A program made the translations under genes and the position numbers. The notes under the pieces are model-generated. The model made no database searches. It was given only the letters and a program-made list of their open reading frames with translations, and was not told the DNA's origin. From contig CALSRX010000002.1 in assembly GCA_943788865.1 (NCBI GenBank), positions 434,001 through 498,000 on the forward strand: 64,000 nucleotides of DNA. Direction: 5' to 3'. Numbering within the stretch: the stretch's first letter is position 1; every line of letters starts with the position of its first letter. Source of the stretch: an uncultured Polaribacter sp. (GTDB taxonomy: Bacteria > Bacteroidota > Bacteroidia > Flavobacteriales > Flavobacteriaceae). Below, piece after piece: positions 25,639 through 34,707 of this stretch.

Positions 25639-26760
25639 TTGAAAAATTATTTTTCTAAATTTATTTGCATCAGTATATTCATATTTTCAACAGCTAGTTG
25701 CAATAAACCCAAGACCATTTCAGTTTCTTTAAATACAGATATTGTAAACCCAAAAACATATGTTGTTTACAAAGTAGCTAATACTATTGTCATAGACGGA
25801 AAAGCAGATGAACAAGATTGGGAGCAAGCAAAATACACTTCTGATTTTATAGATATAGAGGGTGTAAAAATTCCTAAACAACAAACAAATGTAAAAATGC
25901 TTTGGGACGATACTTTTTTATATGTCTATGCAAAATTACATGAAAAACATATTTGGGGAAATATTACAGAAAGAGACCAAGTCATTTTTTACAATAACGA
26001 TTTTGAAGTTTTTATAAGTCCATCTAATGATACTCACAATTACGGAGAAATTGAAATCAACGCTTTAGGAACCGTTTGGGATTTAGTCTTAAACAAACCT
26101 TATAATGTTGGAGGTAAACCCAAAAACAGATGGAATTTAACTGAACTAAAAACAGCAGTTTTTTCCAAAGGAACTTTAAATGACCCGTCTGACACCGATG
26201 AATATTGGTCTGTAGAAATGGCAATTCCCTTGAGCGCCTTTGCTGAGTTAAAAGACAAACCAAAAACAGTACCTAAAAATGATGAACAATGGCGTGTAAA
26301 TTTTTCTAGAGTTCAATGGGATTATGATTTAAATGATGGAGTGTATTCAAGAAAAACTGAAAATAAGAAAATTTTACCAGAATACAATTGGGTTTGGTCT
26401 AATCAAGGAGCTATCAACATGCACTTACCTGAAAACTGGGGTTATATTCAATTTTCAGACAACAACCAAACCGAGCAAATCGAATTTAAACATCAAACAG
26501 ATGTAATCACAGAGCAAATAACCTATGCTTTATATAGAAATATTGCATTTAAAAAATTGAAGTATTTAAAACAAGAAAAAGCTGGGTTTCAAATAGAGTT
26601 TGAACCTATAAAAGTAGACCAAGAAGTAATCAATGCTTCGTTTTTAAAAACACATACTGGTTTTACTTTACAAACTCAAAATTCGAAAAAGAACATTGTA
26701 TATTCAATCAGTGAAAACGGATTGATTCATCGAAAAAAAATCAACACAACTAAAAAATAA
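25639..26760 (+). CDS. CBM9-like carbohydrate-binding lipoprotein
   Basis: A 373-residue lipoprotein starting at TTG 25639. The signal peptide ends in a lipobox (FIFSTASC, Cys at 21). The mature part is a family 9-like carbohydrate-binding domain: VYKVANTIVIDGKADEQDWE, TNVKMLWDDTFLYVYAKLHE, NDFEVFISPSNDTHNYGEIE, EYWSVEMAIPLSAF, EQWRVNFSRVQWDYDL. The last 100 residues form an extra region. It is four bases upstream of a glycosidase-like lipoprotein gene, so the pair may bind and process a glycan at the cell envelope. No SusC/D genes are nearby. A near-consensus TATCTTAG precedes the gene near 25610. Confidence 0.85.
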   Translation: MKNYFSKFICISIFIFSTASCNKPKTISVSLNTDIVNPKTYVVYKVANTIVIDGKADEQDWEQAKYTSDFIDIEGVKIPKQQTNVKMLWDDTFLYVYAKLHEKHIWGNITERDQVIFYNNDFEVFISPSNDTHNYGEIEINALGTVWDLVLNKPYNVGGKPKNRWNLTELKTAVFSKGTLNDPSDTDEYWSVEMAIPLSAFAELKDKPKTVPKNDEQWRVNFSRVQWDYDLNDGVYSRKTENKKILPEYNWVWSNQGAINMHLPENWGYIQFSDNNQTEQIEFKHQTDVITEQITYALYRNIAFKKLKYLKQEKAGFQIEFEPIKVDQEVINASFLKTHTGFTLQTQNSKKNIVYSISENGLIHRKKINTTKK

Positions 26761-26764
26761 TCTT

Positions 26765-27841
26765 TTGAAAAAAATTATACTATTAACCGTCCTATTTCTA
26801 GTTATTTCTTGTTCAAAAAAAGAAAAAAATCAAGAACCCAAAGAAAAATTTACTTTTAGTTCTTGGACAAATGCTGGAAAAGAATTTAAAGAAGAAGTCT
26901 GGAATAAAAGACTGAATTATTATGATTCTTTGGGAATCAGTGAGCTATTAATTGGGGGTTCTCCAGAAGTTTTAGAAAAAATCATTCCGCTTGCCTCTAA
27001 AAAAAACATCAAAGTTCATGGTTGGATGTGGACTTTAAATAGACCTGGAGACACCATTGCTCAAAAGCATCCAGAATGGTACGCTGTGAATAGAAATGGG
27101 CAAAACTCTTTGGAATATAAAGCCTACGTAAATTACTATCAATGGTTAAGTCCGTTTCATCCAGAAGCCAGAAAACATATCATCAACAATGCTAAAAAAA
27201 TGATGCAAGTAAAAGGATTGGCTTCTGTTCATTTAGATTATGTTCGATATCCTGATGTTATTTTAGGGGCAGATTTGCAGCCAAAATACAACTTGGTGCA
27301 AGAAACAGAAATGCCAGAATATGATTATGATTATCATCCTATTGCAAGAGCAGGGTTTAAAAAAATATTTGACAAAGATCCTATAGATTTTAAACACCCA
27401 GAATTATCAACAGAATGGCGTCAATACAGATTAAATGCCATCACAAGTTTGGTTAATGAAATTGTTGACATTGCAAATTCAAAAGACAAAAAAGTAACCG
27501 CAGCTGTGTTTCCTTTCCCAGAAATGTCAAGACAAATGGTACGGCAAGCATGGAATGATTGGAACTTAGATACGGCCTATCCGATGTTGTATCAGAATTT
27601 TTATAGAGAGAACATCAATTGGATTGGTTTTGCTACCAAACAAGGAGTTTCTGATGCAGATTTTCCAATTGTTTCTGGATTGTATGCTCCCGCTTTAAAA
27701 AATCCGAATGATTTAGAAGAAGCCATTAGACAAGCAAAAGAAAATGGTGCAAAGGGCATTTCTATTTTTACTGCTGACGGATTGACAAAAGAGCAACAAG
27801 CTGTATTTGTAAAACTCAAAAAATTGAACTCGAAAAAATAA
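26765..27841 (+). CDS. Glycoside hydrolase-like (GHL10/family 10 type) lipoprotein
   Basis: A 358-residue lipoprotein beginning at TTG 26765, with a lipobox LFLVISC (Cys about 16). The body has a TIM-barrel pattern: LGISELLIGGSPEVLEKIIP, IKVHGWMWTLNRPGD, HPEARKHIINNAKKMMQVKG, LASVHLDYVRYPD (conserved Asp/Arg barrel motif), KVTAAVFPFPEMSRQMVRQA, LDTAYPMLYQNFYRENINW, GAKGISIFTADGL. This resembles GHL10/DUF187-type putative glycosidases. Catalytic acids are not identified with certainty. It is co-transcribed with the CBM9 lipoprotein four bases upstream, which supports a carbohydrate role. Confidence 0.8.
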   Translation: MKKIILLTVLFLVISCSKKEKNQEPKEKFTFSSWTNAGKEFKEEVWNKRLNYYDSLGISELLIGGSPEVLEKIIPLASKKNIKVHGWMWTLNRPGDTIAQKHPEWYAVNRNGQNSLEYKAYVNYYQWLSPFHPEARKHIINNAKKMMQVKGLASVHLDYVRYPDVILGADLQPKYNLVQETEMPEYDYDYHPIARAGFKKIFDKDPIDFKHPELSTEWRQYRLNAITSLVNEIVDIANSKDKKVTAAVFPFPEMSRQMVRQAWNDWNLDTAYPMLYQNFYRENINWIGFATKQGVSDADFPIVSGLYAPALKNPNDLEEAIRQAKENGAKGISIFTADGLTKEQQAVFVKLKKLNSKK

Positions 27842-27884
27842 ACCAAATTCTAATTGTTTCGTACTTTTACACTTTACATTTCTT

Positions 27885-29402
27885 ATGAATAAAAAAGTAA
27901 TCTTACTTATTTTAGATGGCTGGGGTATTACACAAGACCCAAAAGTTTCTGCAATTTACAATGCGAAAACACCTTATATCAACTCGCTATACAACGATTT
28001 TCCACATGCAAGTTTACGCACCGATGGGGAGCATGTTGGTTTACCAGAAGGTCAGATGGGAAATTCTGAAGTTGGACATATGAACTTAGGAGCTGGAAGA
28101 ATTGTGTATCAAAATTTAGCACGAATTAATAAAGCCGTAAAAGAAGATTCGTTATCACAAGAAAAAACATTGGTAGAAGCATTTCAATATGCTAAAAAAA
28201 ACAATAAAAATGTTCATTTTTTAGGATTGGTTTCTAATGGAGGAATTCATTCACATATCGATCATTTAAAAGGATTGTTAAAAGCTGCTAAAGAAAATCA
28301 TTTACAAAATGTTTTTTTACATGCTTTTACTGATGGAAGAGATTGCGATCCGAAATCTGGAAAATTTTTCATCAATGATATTCAAAAAACCATGCAAGAA
28401 ACCACTGGTAAATTGGCTTCAATTACTGGTAGGTATTATGCAATGGATAGAGACAATCGTTGGGAAAGAGTTAAAATTGCTTACGATGGTTTGGTAAACG
28501 GAAATGGAGAAAAATCAAACAACGCTACAGAAAGTATTCAAGAAAATTATGAAAATGGTGTAACGGATGAGTTTATCAAACCTATTATTATGGTTGATGA
28601 AAATAACAATCCAACTGCTACAATTCAAAAAGATGACGTGGTTATCTTCTTTAACTATAGAACAGACAGAGGAAGACAATTAACAAATGCGTTAACACAA
28701 AAAGATTTTATTGAATTTGGTATGAAAAAACTCCCATTGTATTTTGTTACAATGACAAGTTATGATGACACCTTTAAAAATGTACACATTGTTTACCATA
28801 ATAGCAATTTGAAAAACACTTTAGGAGAAGTCCTAGAAGCTGCTAATAAAAAACAAATTAGAATTGCAGAAACAGAGAAATATCCACATGTAACCTTTTT
28901 CTTTTCTGGCGGAAGAGAGAATGAATTTATTGGTGAAAAAAGATTATTATGTCCGTCACCAAAAGTGGCAACTTATGATTTAAAACCAGAAATGAGTGCT
29001 TACGAAATTAGAGACGCAATTATCCCTGAATTAAAAAAAGGCGATGTAGATTTTGTGTGTTTAAATTTTGCAAACGGTGATATGGTTGGGCATACAGGTG
29101 TTTTTGAATCAGCAATAAAAGCCTGTGAAACTGTAGATATTTGTACAAAAGAGGTCATTACTAAAGCATTAGAGAATAATTACACAACACTCTTAATTGC
29201 AGATCACGGAAACTGTGAAACAATGATGAATCCAGATGGAAGTCCACATACTTCACATACTACTAATCCTGTACCCTTCATCTTAATTGACAAAGAGATA
29301 AAATCAATAAAAAATGGTATATTGGGCGACATATCACCAACCATTTTAAAATTAATGGGTGTAAAACAACCCAAAGAAATGACTCAAAAACCTTTATTTT
29401 AG
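27885..29402 (+). CDS. gpmI: 2,3-bisphosphoglycerate-independent phosphoglycerate mutase
   Basis: A 505-residue enzyme of lower glycolysis interconverting 3- and 2-phosphoglycerate, with two metal ions. The start LLILDGWGI gives the first Asp ligand, GQMGNSEVGHMNLGAGRIVY contains the phosphorylated Ser at about residue 60, and VSNGGIHSHIDHL, FTDGRDCDPKSG, FFNYRTDRGRQLT and LLIADHGNCETM complete the active site. Length matches the family. It is followed within 10 bases by a thioredoxin-like gene and then a HAD gene, likely one transcript. Confidence 0.97.
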   Translation: MNKKVILLILDGWGITQDPKVSAIYNAKTPYINSLYNDFPHASLRTDGEHVGLPEGQMGNSEVGHMNLGAGRIVYQNLARINKAVKEDSLSQEKTLVEAFQYAKKNNKNVHFLGLVSNGGIHSHIDHLKGLLKAAKENHLQNVFLHAFTDGRDCDPKSGKFFINDIQKTMQETTGKLASITGRYYAMDRDNRWERVKIAYDGLVNGNGEKSNNATESIQENYENGVTDEFIKPIIMVDENNNPTATIQKDDVVIFFNYRTDRGRQLTNALTQKDFIEFGMKKLPLYFVTMTSYDDTFKNVHIVYHNSNLKNTLGEVLEAANKKQIRIAETEKYPHVTFFFSGGRENEFIGEKRLLCPSPKVATYDLKPEMSAYEIRDAIIPELKKGDVDFVCLNFANGDMVGHTGVFESAIKACETVDICTKEVITKALENNYTTLLIADHGNCETMMNPDGSPHTSHTTNPVPFILIDKEIKSIKNGILGDISPTILKLMGVKQPKEMTQKPLF

Positions 29403-29411
29403 TTTTTTAAA

Positions 29412-29936
29412 ATGAAAAAAGTAATACTTCTATTTACATTAACTTTATTAGTTAATACTTTCGCACAGCAAAAATCAAAAGCAATAAAAAATGCTTCTGG
29501 AGATTTAGTTGGTATTGTTCACAAAGAAGATTTCAATCAACAACCCTACGCTAAGTGGTTTGTTAAAAATTACGAATCTTATAAACCAGATACAAAAAGT
29601 ATTTTAAAACTTAAAAGAAAACTTAAAAATATTAAAATAAAAGCCTTTGTTGCAACTTGGTGTCATTTAAGTAAAAAAGACATCCCACATACCTACAAAA
29701 TATTAGAACAAGCTGGTTTTGATTTTAATAACATAGAGTTTATTACTCTAAACAGAGGAAAAAAAACTCCAAATAACTTGCAAAAAGATTTTAATATCAA
29801 AAGTGTTCCTACGTTTATTTTTTATAAAAATGGAGAAGAGATTGGCAGGTATATAGAATATCCTGAAAAAAATTTAGAAAAAGATTTTTTAACCATTGCA
29901 AGTGGCAAAAAATACAAACAAAATAAAACTAAATAG
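29412..29936 (+). CDS. Periplasmic thioredoxin-like protein with CxxS motif
   Basis: A 174-residue protein with a signal peptide (residues 1-18, NTFA/QQ). The thioredoxin fold shows KAFVATWCHLSKKDIPHTYK (Trp83, Cys84, Ser87), FNNIEFITLNRGK and the cis-Pro segment IKSVPTFIFYKNGEEIGR. The active site is C-H-L-S rather than C-x-x-C, so it keeps only the first cysteine; such single-cysteine members occur in Bacteroidota and suggest isomerase/reductase rather than oxidase chemistry, or none. It is in the gpmI transcript, 10 bases downstream, but the link is probably not functional. Confidence 0.88.
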   Translation: MKKVILLFTLTLLVNTFAQQKSKAIKNASGDLVGIVHKEDFNQQPYAKWFVKNYESYKPDTKSILKLKRKLKNIKIKAFVATWCHLSKKDIPHTYKILEQAGFDFNNIEFITLNRGKKTPNNLQKDFNIKSVPTFIFYKNGEEIGRYIEYPEKNLEKDFLTIASGKKYKQNKTK

Positions 29937-29939
29937 AAA

Positions 29940-30351
29940 ATGATACCAAGAAATCATTTGATTATTGCAATTGATTTTGACGGAACCATTGTTGAAGATG
30001 CGTTCCCAAGAATTGGAAAACCTCTAATTTTTGCCTTTGACACATTAAAAAAAAATGCAATCAGAAGGCCACCGACTCATCTTATGGACCTATAGGACTG
30101 GAAAACCACTAGATGAAGCTGTTGAGTTTTGTAGAGAAAACGGCATTGAGTTTTATGGTGTTAACAACAGTTATCCAGAAGAAGTTTTCAATAAAAATAT
30201 AAGTAGAAAAATAAACTCAGATTTTTTCGTTGACGATAGAAATATTGGAGGCTTTATTGGTTGGACTGAAGTTTATAAAAAAATATTTAACGCAGAACCA
30301 GAAGTTCCAGAAAAGAAAAATTGGCTTGCTTCTTTATTTTTAAAAAAATAA
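29940..30351 (+). pseudogene. HAD-like hydrolase (BT0820 type) with +1 frameshift in an A9 run
   Basis: From the ATG at 29940 the frame encodes MIPRNHLIIAIDFDGTIVED, with the HAD nucleophile motif DFDGT, up to FDTLKK. At the A9 run 30047-30055 the frame is lost, and the rest (MQSEGHRLILWTYRTGKPLD, FYGVNNSYPEEV, NSDFFVDDRNIGGF) lies in the +1 frame to 30351. The span is one base more than a multiple of three: eight A's would restore a protein of about 136 residues with DFDGT, the Thr of WTYRTG and the acidic motif VDDRN. Slippage at the A-run could still yield some full product. Last gene of the gpmI group. Confidence 0.85.
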
Positions 30352-30360
30352 AAACCTTTT

Positions 30361-31626
30361 TTAATTAGACTGATAATATTCTTTTTCTATACTTTCTCTA
30401 AAATCTGGATGCGCAATATTTACCAATTCTTTTACTCGTTGTTTAATTGTTTTTCCATATAAATTAGCAACCCCATATTCAGTTACAATATAGTGTGCGT
30501 GCGCTCTTGTAGTAACAACTCCTGCTCCTTGTTTTAAAAATGGCACAATTCTACTAATTCCTTTATTGGTAATTGATGGCAAAGCTATTATAGCTTTTCC
30601 TCCTTCACTTAAAGAGGCTCCTCTAATAAAATCCATTTGCCCTCCAACTCCAGAATACATGTTTTTACCTATGGAATCTGCACAAACTTGACCAGTTAGA
30701 TCTACTTCAATTGCAGAATTAATGGCTACCATTTTTGGATTTTGACTTATTATTCCTACATCGTTCGTGTAATTTGAAGCTCTCATTTCTACAAACGGAT
30801 TGTCATCAACATAATCATACAGACGTTGTGAGCCAATTAAAAATGTTGCCAAAGCCCTACCTCTATTTACCTTTTTATAGTTACCGTTGATAACGTCTTT
30901 TAAAATTAAATCTATAACTCCGTCAGAAAACATTTCTGTGTGCAGTCCTAAATCTTTATGATTTCCTAATCTAGACAAAACAGCATTCGGTATGTTTCAA
31001 ATACCAAGTTGTAAGGTGCTTCTATCTTCAATCAATTCTGCTACATAATCTCCAATTTTTTGCTCTGTTTCTGTCGGAACTGAAGCTTCAAAACCTGGAA
31101 GTGGTTCATCACATTCTACAAAAGCATTTATTTCTGAAATATGAATGATACCAGCACCAAAAGTTCTAGGCATTTGTTTATTTATCTGTGCAATAACATA
31201 GGTTGCATTTTCTATTGCAGCTAAAGTTGCTTCTACAGAAACACCTAAAGAGCAATAACCGTGTTTGTCTGGAACTGAAACATGTATTAAGGCAACATCT
31301 AAATCAACAATATTGCGTTTAAATAATAAAGGTAATTCGCTTAAAAAAACAGGTGTATACGAACCATTTCCTGCTTTTAAGGTATGACGAACATTTTTTC
31401 CAATAAAGAAAGAATTTACATGAAAACTCTCTTTATACTCAGGATTAGCATACAATGCTTTTCCTTCAGTATGCAAATGGCAAACCTCAACATTTTTTAA
31501 CTCTTCATGCCTTGCAGACATCGCGTTGGTTAACTTTAGTGGTGCTGCTGCAGCTGCTTGAACATAAACTCTGTCGTTTGATTTTATTACTTTAACGGCT
31601 TCTTCTGCTGATACTGATTTATACAT
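30361..31626 (-). pseudogene. Acetyl-CoA hydrolase/CoA transferase family gene with in-frame TGA
   Basis: From the ATG at 31624-31626 (MYKSVSAEEAVKVI) the frame runs to STLQLGI, meets TGA at 30997-30999, then continues in the same frame as NIPNAVLSRLGNHKDLGLHT to 30361. Together the halves give about 420 residues, the usual length of 4-hydroxybutyrate/acetate CoA transferases. The TGA occupies the place of the second Gly of the conserved GIGNIPNAV loop (GGA to TGA). The catalytic Glu is expected in INSAIEVDLTGQVCADS. A restart at the internal ATG 30978 would give only the C-terminal half, so activity is unlikely. The frame extends upstream to GTG 31653, but that overlaps the promoter. Confidence 0.87.
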
Positions 31627-31652
31627 CTTTCTTTGTTTTCTGGTTTGTGCCA

Positions 31653-31660
31653 CAAAGCTA
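31653..31660 (-). promoter_or_regulatory. -7 promoter element of the CoA transferase gene
   Basis: TAGCTTTG on the minus strand matches TAnnTTTG and lies 26 bases before the ATG at 31626. It excludes the GTG at 31653 as start. Confidence 0.7.
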
Positions 31661-31739
31661 TTAACAAAATCGTATTAAAAAGCTGTCAAAAGTCATTTTT
31701 TTAAGGGAATTCCATTTTTTATTAATTGTTTTTTTAAAG

Positions 31740-31747
31740 TATCTTTG
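31740..31747 (+). promoter_or_regulatory. -7 promoter element of map
   Basis: TATCTTTG is a perfect TAnnTTTG element 18 bases before the ATG at 31766; an alternative TTG start at 31745 lies inside it and is therefore rejected. Confidence 0.78.
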
Positions 31748-31765
31748 CCCATTAATTTAAGAGTA

Positions 31766-32572
31766 ATGATTCAAATAAAAACGTTAGAAGAAATTGAAAT
31801 CATGCGAGAAAGCGCATTGGTTGTTTCTAAAACTTTAGGGATTCTAGCCAAAGAAGTAAAACCTGGTGTTACTACACTTCAACTAGATAAAATGGCAGAA
31901 GAATATATACGTTCTGAAGGGGCTATTCCTGGTTTTTTAGGATTATACGATTTTCCAAACACTTTGTGCATGAGTCCAAATGCTCAAGTTGTACATGGTT
32001 TTCCTACGGATGTTCCATTAGTTGAGGGCGATATTATTTCTATTGATTGTGGTGCTTTAAAAAATGGTTTTTATGGCGATCATGCTTATACATTTGAAGT
32101 TGGAGAAGTTGCTCCTGAGACAAAAAAATTATTAGAGGTAACCAAACAAAGTTTATACGAAGGAATTAAAGAATTAAAAGCTGGTAATCGAGTTGGAGAT
32201 GTAGGTTTTGCAATTCAGAATTATGCTGAAAAACATGGCTATGGAGTTGTTAGAGAGCTTGTTGGTCATGGATTAGGAAGAAAAATGCATGAAGATCCAG
32301 AAATGCCAAATTACGGAAAAAAAGGAAGAGGTAAAAAATTTGTAAACGGTATGGTGGTTGCTATAGAACCTATGATTAACATGGGAACACATCAAATAAA
32401 TCAACTCAAAGATGGTTGGACTATTTTAACTAGAGATGGGAAACCTTCTGCACATTTTGAACATGATGTTGCTATTGTTAATGGAAAGCCCGAGTTACTT
32501 TCTACATTCCAATATATATATGATGCACTAGGTATTGTTTCTGATGAAGAGGATGCTTTTAGAGCGAACTAA
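31766..32572 (+). CDS. map: Methionine aminopeptidase, type I
   Basis: A 268-residue cytosolic metalloenzyme removing N-terminal methionine. Substrate and metal residues are present: His of AQVVHGFPTDVPLVEGDIIS, Asp pair in SIDCGALKNGFYGDHAYTFE, His in LVGHGLGRKMHEDPEMPNYG, Glu in MVVAIEPMI and the final Glu in SAHFEHDVAIV. The length is typical. The methyltransferase gene starts two bases after its stop, indicating one operon. Confidence 0.97.
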   Translation: MIQIKTLEEIEIMRESALVVSKTLGILAKEVKPGVTTLQLDKMAEEYIRSEGAIPGFLGLYDFPNTLCMSPNAQVVHGFPTDVPLVEGDIISIDCGALKNGFYGDHAYTFEVGEVAPETKKLLEVTKQSLYEGIKELKAGNRVGDVGFAIQNYAEKHGYGVVRELVGHGLGRKMHEDPEMPNYGKKGRGKKFVNGMVVAIEPMINMGTHQINQLKDGWTILTRDGKPSAHFEHDVAIVNGKPELLSTFQYIYDALGIVSDEEDAFRAN

Positions 32573-32574
32573 CA

Positions 32575-33336
32575 TTGGCTGTTTTTAAAATCATATTGAA
32601 CACAATACCAAGACCAATTCTTATCAAATTAAGTTATTGGGCAAAACCTTTTATTGCTTTTTGGCTAAAAGGAAAAAAGTATACAGACCCTATAGATGGT
32701 AAAAGTTTTCGAAAATTTTTGTCATATGGATACGAAAAACAAAGAAAAAATGCACTGTCTCCAAGTACACTTTCACTAGAAAGACATCGGTTACTTTGGT
32801 TATATTTAAAAGAAGAAACTGACTTTTTTACTACGCCTAAAAAAGTGTTACACATGGCGCCCGAGCAATGTTTTTTAACCATTTTTAAAAAGCAAAAAAA
32901 CATCGATTATACTACAGCTGATTTGTATTCTCCAATTGCGGATGTAAAAGCAGATATTCTCAATTTACCTTTTGATAATAATTCTTTTGATGTTGTTTTT
33001 TGCAATCACGTATTAGAACACATTTCTGACGATACAAAAGCCATGCAAGAATTGTATCGTGTTTTAAAACCAAATGGGATGGGTATTTTTCAAATTCCGC
33101 AAGATTTATCGAGGGCTACAACTTTTGAAGACAATGCTATAACAGATAAAAAAGAACGAACAAAAATTTTTGGACAATACGATCACGTAAGAATTTATGG
33201 AAGAGATTATTTTGATAAATTACGTTCTATAGGCTTTAAAGTCGAGGAAGTAGATTACACAAAAAAAATCGCTCCAGAAATGGTAGAGCGATTTTGTTTA
33301 GCCAAAGGCGAAATATTACCTGTATGTTTTAAATAA
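32575..33336 (+). CDS. Class I SAM-dependent methyltransferase
   Basis: A 253-residue protein that begins with TTG 32575 immediately after the map stop codon. The N-terminal 80 residues are basic and helical; the Methyltransf_11 domain spans about 85-230, with the SAM motif region KKVLHMAPEQCFLTIFKKQK in a variant form (no GxGxG), then ADLYSPIADVKADILNLPFD, SFDVVFCNHVLEHISDDTKA and MQELYRVLKPNGMGIFQIPQ. The substrate is unknown. Translation is probably coupled to map. The divergent motif I is common in this flavobacterial group. Confidence 0.88.
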   Translation: MAVFKIILNTIPRPILIKLSYWAKPFIAFWLKGKKYTDPIDGKSFRKFLSYGYEKQRKNALSPSTLSLERHRLLWLYLKEETDFFTTPKKVLHMAPEQCFLTIFKKQKNIDYTTADLYSPIADVKADILNLPFDNNSFDVVFCNHVLEHISDDTKAMQELYRVLKPNGMGIFQIPQDLSRATTFEDNAITDKKERTKIFGQYDHVRIYGRDYFDKLRSIGFKVEEVDYTKKIAPEMVERFCLAKGEILPVCFK

Positions 33337-33337
33337 T

Positions 33338-34622
33338 TTAAGGATGTTTTCTTAAAAAATCTTCTAAAGGTTCAAGCTTTTCATCACCCAGAATAATAAA
33401 CTTTACATCATTAATTTCTTGATGAATTTGATAACCTCCACTTTCTAATCTTGCCAATACAGAATTTCCTGAATAATTACCAGCTTCATTAGCTGCAGCA
33501 GTTACTTTTGCTCCGTTTTGATTTACCCAAAAAGATTCTGAACCATTTGCTACATGAACTTTTCCATTATAGAAAGCACCTAAGTTATTGTACTCACTTG
33601 CCGTTAAAACTTTTCCGTCTATTCCACATAAAAAACCAGATAATGTATAATCCGGTAAATATAAAGGGTAGATTCCTCCGCCAATATGTCCTCCGAAATC
33701 ATACCAAACTTTATCAATTCTTACCTGATCTTCTTTATTGTAATTTTTCAATTTTATCTGTTTTCTTCAAATCTTTAAACAACTCTTTTTGATTGGATAC
33801 ATTTACGAATTTTTTAGAAGTAATGTCATATACCAAAGCTTTTAAAGAGTTGTTTGGGTAGGTAATAATTCTTCCATTTCCTCTAGGTAGCATAACTTTT
33901 CCATAATGCGTAGAAAGCGTATTAAAGTCGGCTATATTTGGTAATAAAAACCCTTTTTGGGTTTTACTATCAAAGCAATAAATTTTAGTTGGATTTTCTT
34001 TCTTGTTTAGAAAAAGAATAAAACCATCGAAACTCTTTACATCTTTATAAGTATTTGGCTGAACTAGAACTGTGCCCAGGTCATCCATTGCCCCAAAAAA
34101 CTGTCCTTTTTGAAATACGGATACTCCATATTTATTAAAAGCTTGAATTGATTCAAATTGAAGCGTTAATGCATTTGACCTGTTTTGCCAAACAGTTTTT
34201 AAAGAATCTATTCTTCTGATTTCTTTTTCTCTAGCAAGTTTTGCCTTCTCTTGTTTTTGCTTTTCAAGTTCTATTTTCTCTAGCTCCTCTTCTATTGTAA
34301 CATACAAATCAAGCAATTGAGTATAGGTTTCTGTTTTCTTATTTTTAACCAACGTAAAATACTGTTTTGCATACTTTTTAGCTTCTTCGAATTCATTTAA
34401 TTCAAACTTAATTAAAGCTCCTAATCTTGCTACATCTGGTTTCTTAATTGTATCTAATAATTTAATAGCTTTTGCAAAATTTTTATCTGCATCATCTATT
34501 TCTAAATTTGAATAGTTGTTTAGTGCTTTACGAATGTATACTCCAGCAATTTCTTCATTAGATTGTCCAAAAGACGATAAACTCATCAAAAGTATTGCTA
34601 GTGTAAAAAGTAGTTTTTTCAT
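33338..34622 (-). pseudogene. TPR/WG-repeat-like envelope protein, frameshifted
   Basis: The first frame (34622-33735) encodes a signal peptide (ending SSFGQ), TPR-like helices at about 25-110, a charged coiled coil at 110-140 (EKIELEKQKQEKAKLAREKE) and a beta-rich region. It ends ...TDKIEKLQ-stop. The second frame continues YNKEDQVRIDKVWYDFGGHI to 33338 with WG-like repeats (LSGFLCGIDGKVLTASEYNN, GKVHVANGSESFWVNQNGAK). The full span is one more than a multiple of three; removing one A from the AAAAA run near 33752-33758 (GAAAAATTAC) joins the frames as KIENYNKEDQ. So one 428-residue protein is split by a single-base insertion. Function unknown. Confidence 0.72.
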
Positions 34623-34707
34623 AATTCCCCTGTAAAATATCCCCTTATTTTATTAGTGCCGCAATATAGTGAAAAATTAAAAAGCCTCTTGCAGAATAAC
34701 TTAGTCT

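Noticed and set aside
30047..30055. Programmed ribosomal frameshift at the A9 run of the HAD gene.
   Set aside because: No downstream stem or stop-codon context typical of programmed shifts, and other genes here have similar A-run errors, so decay, slippage or sequencing error is simpler.
30997..30999. TGA in the CoA transferase as a selenocysteine codon.
   Set aside because: The position is a conserved glycine, no cysteine homologue is known there, and no SECIS-like hairpin is evident just downstream.
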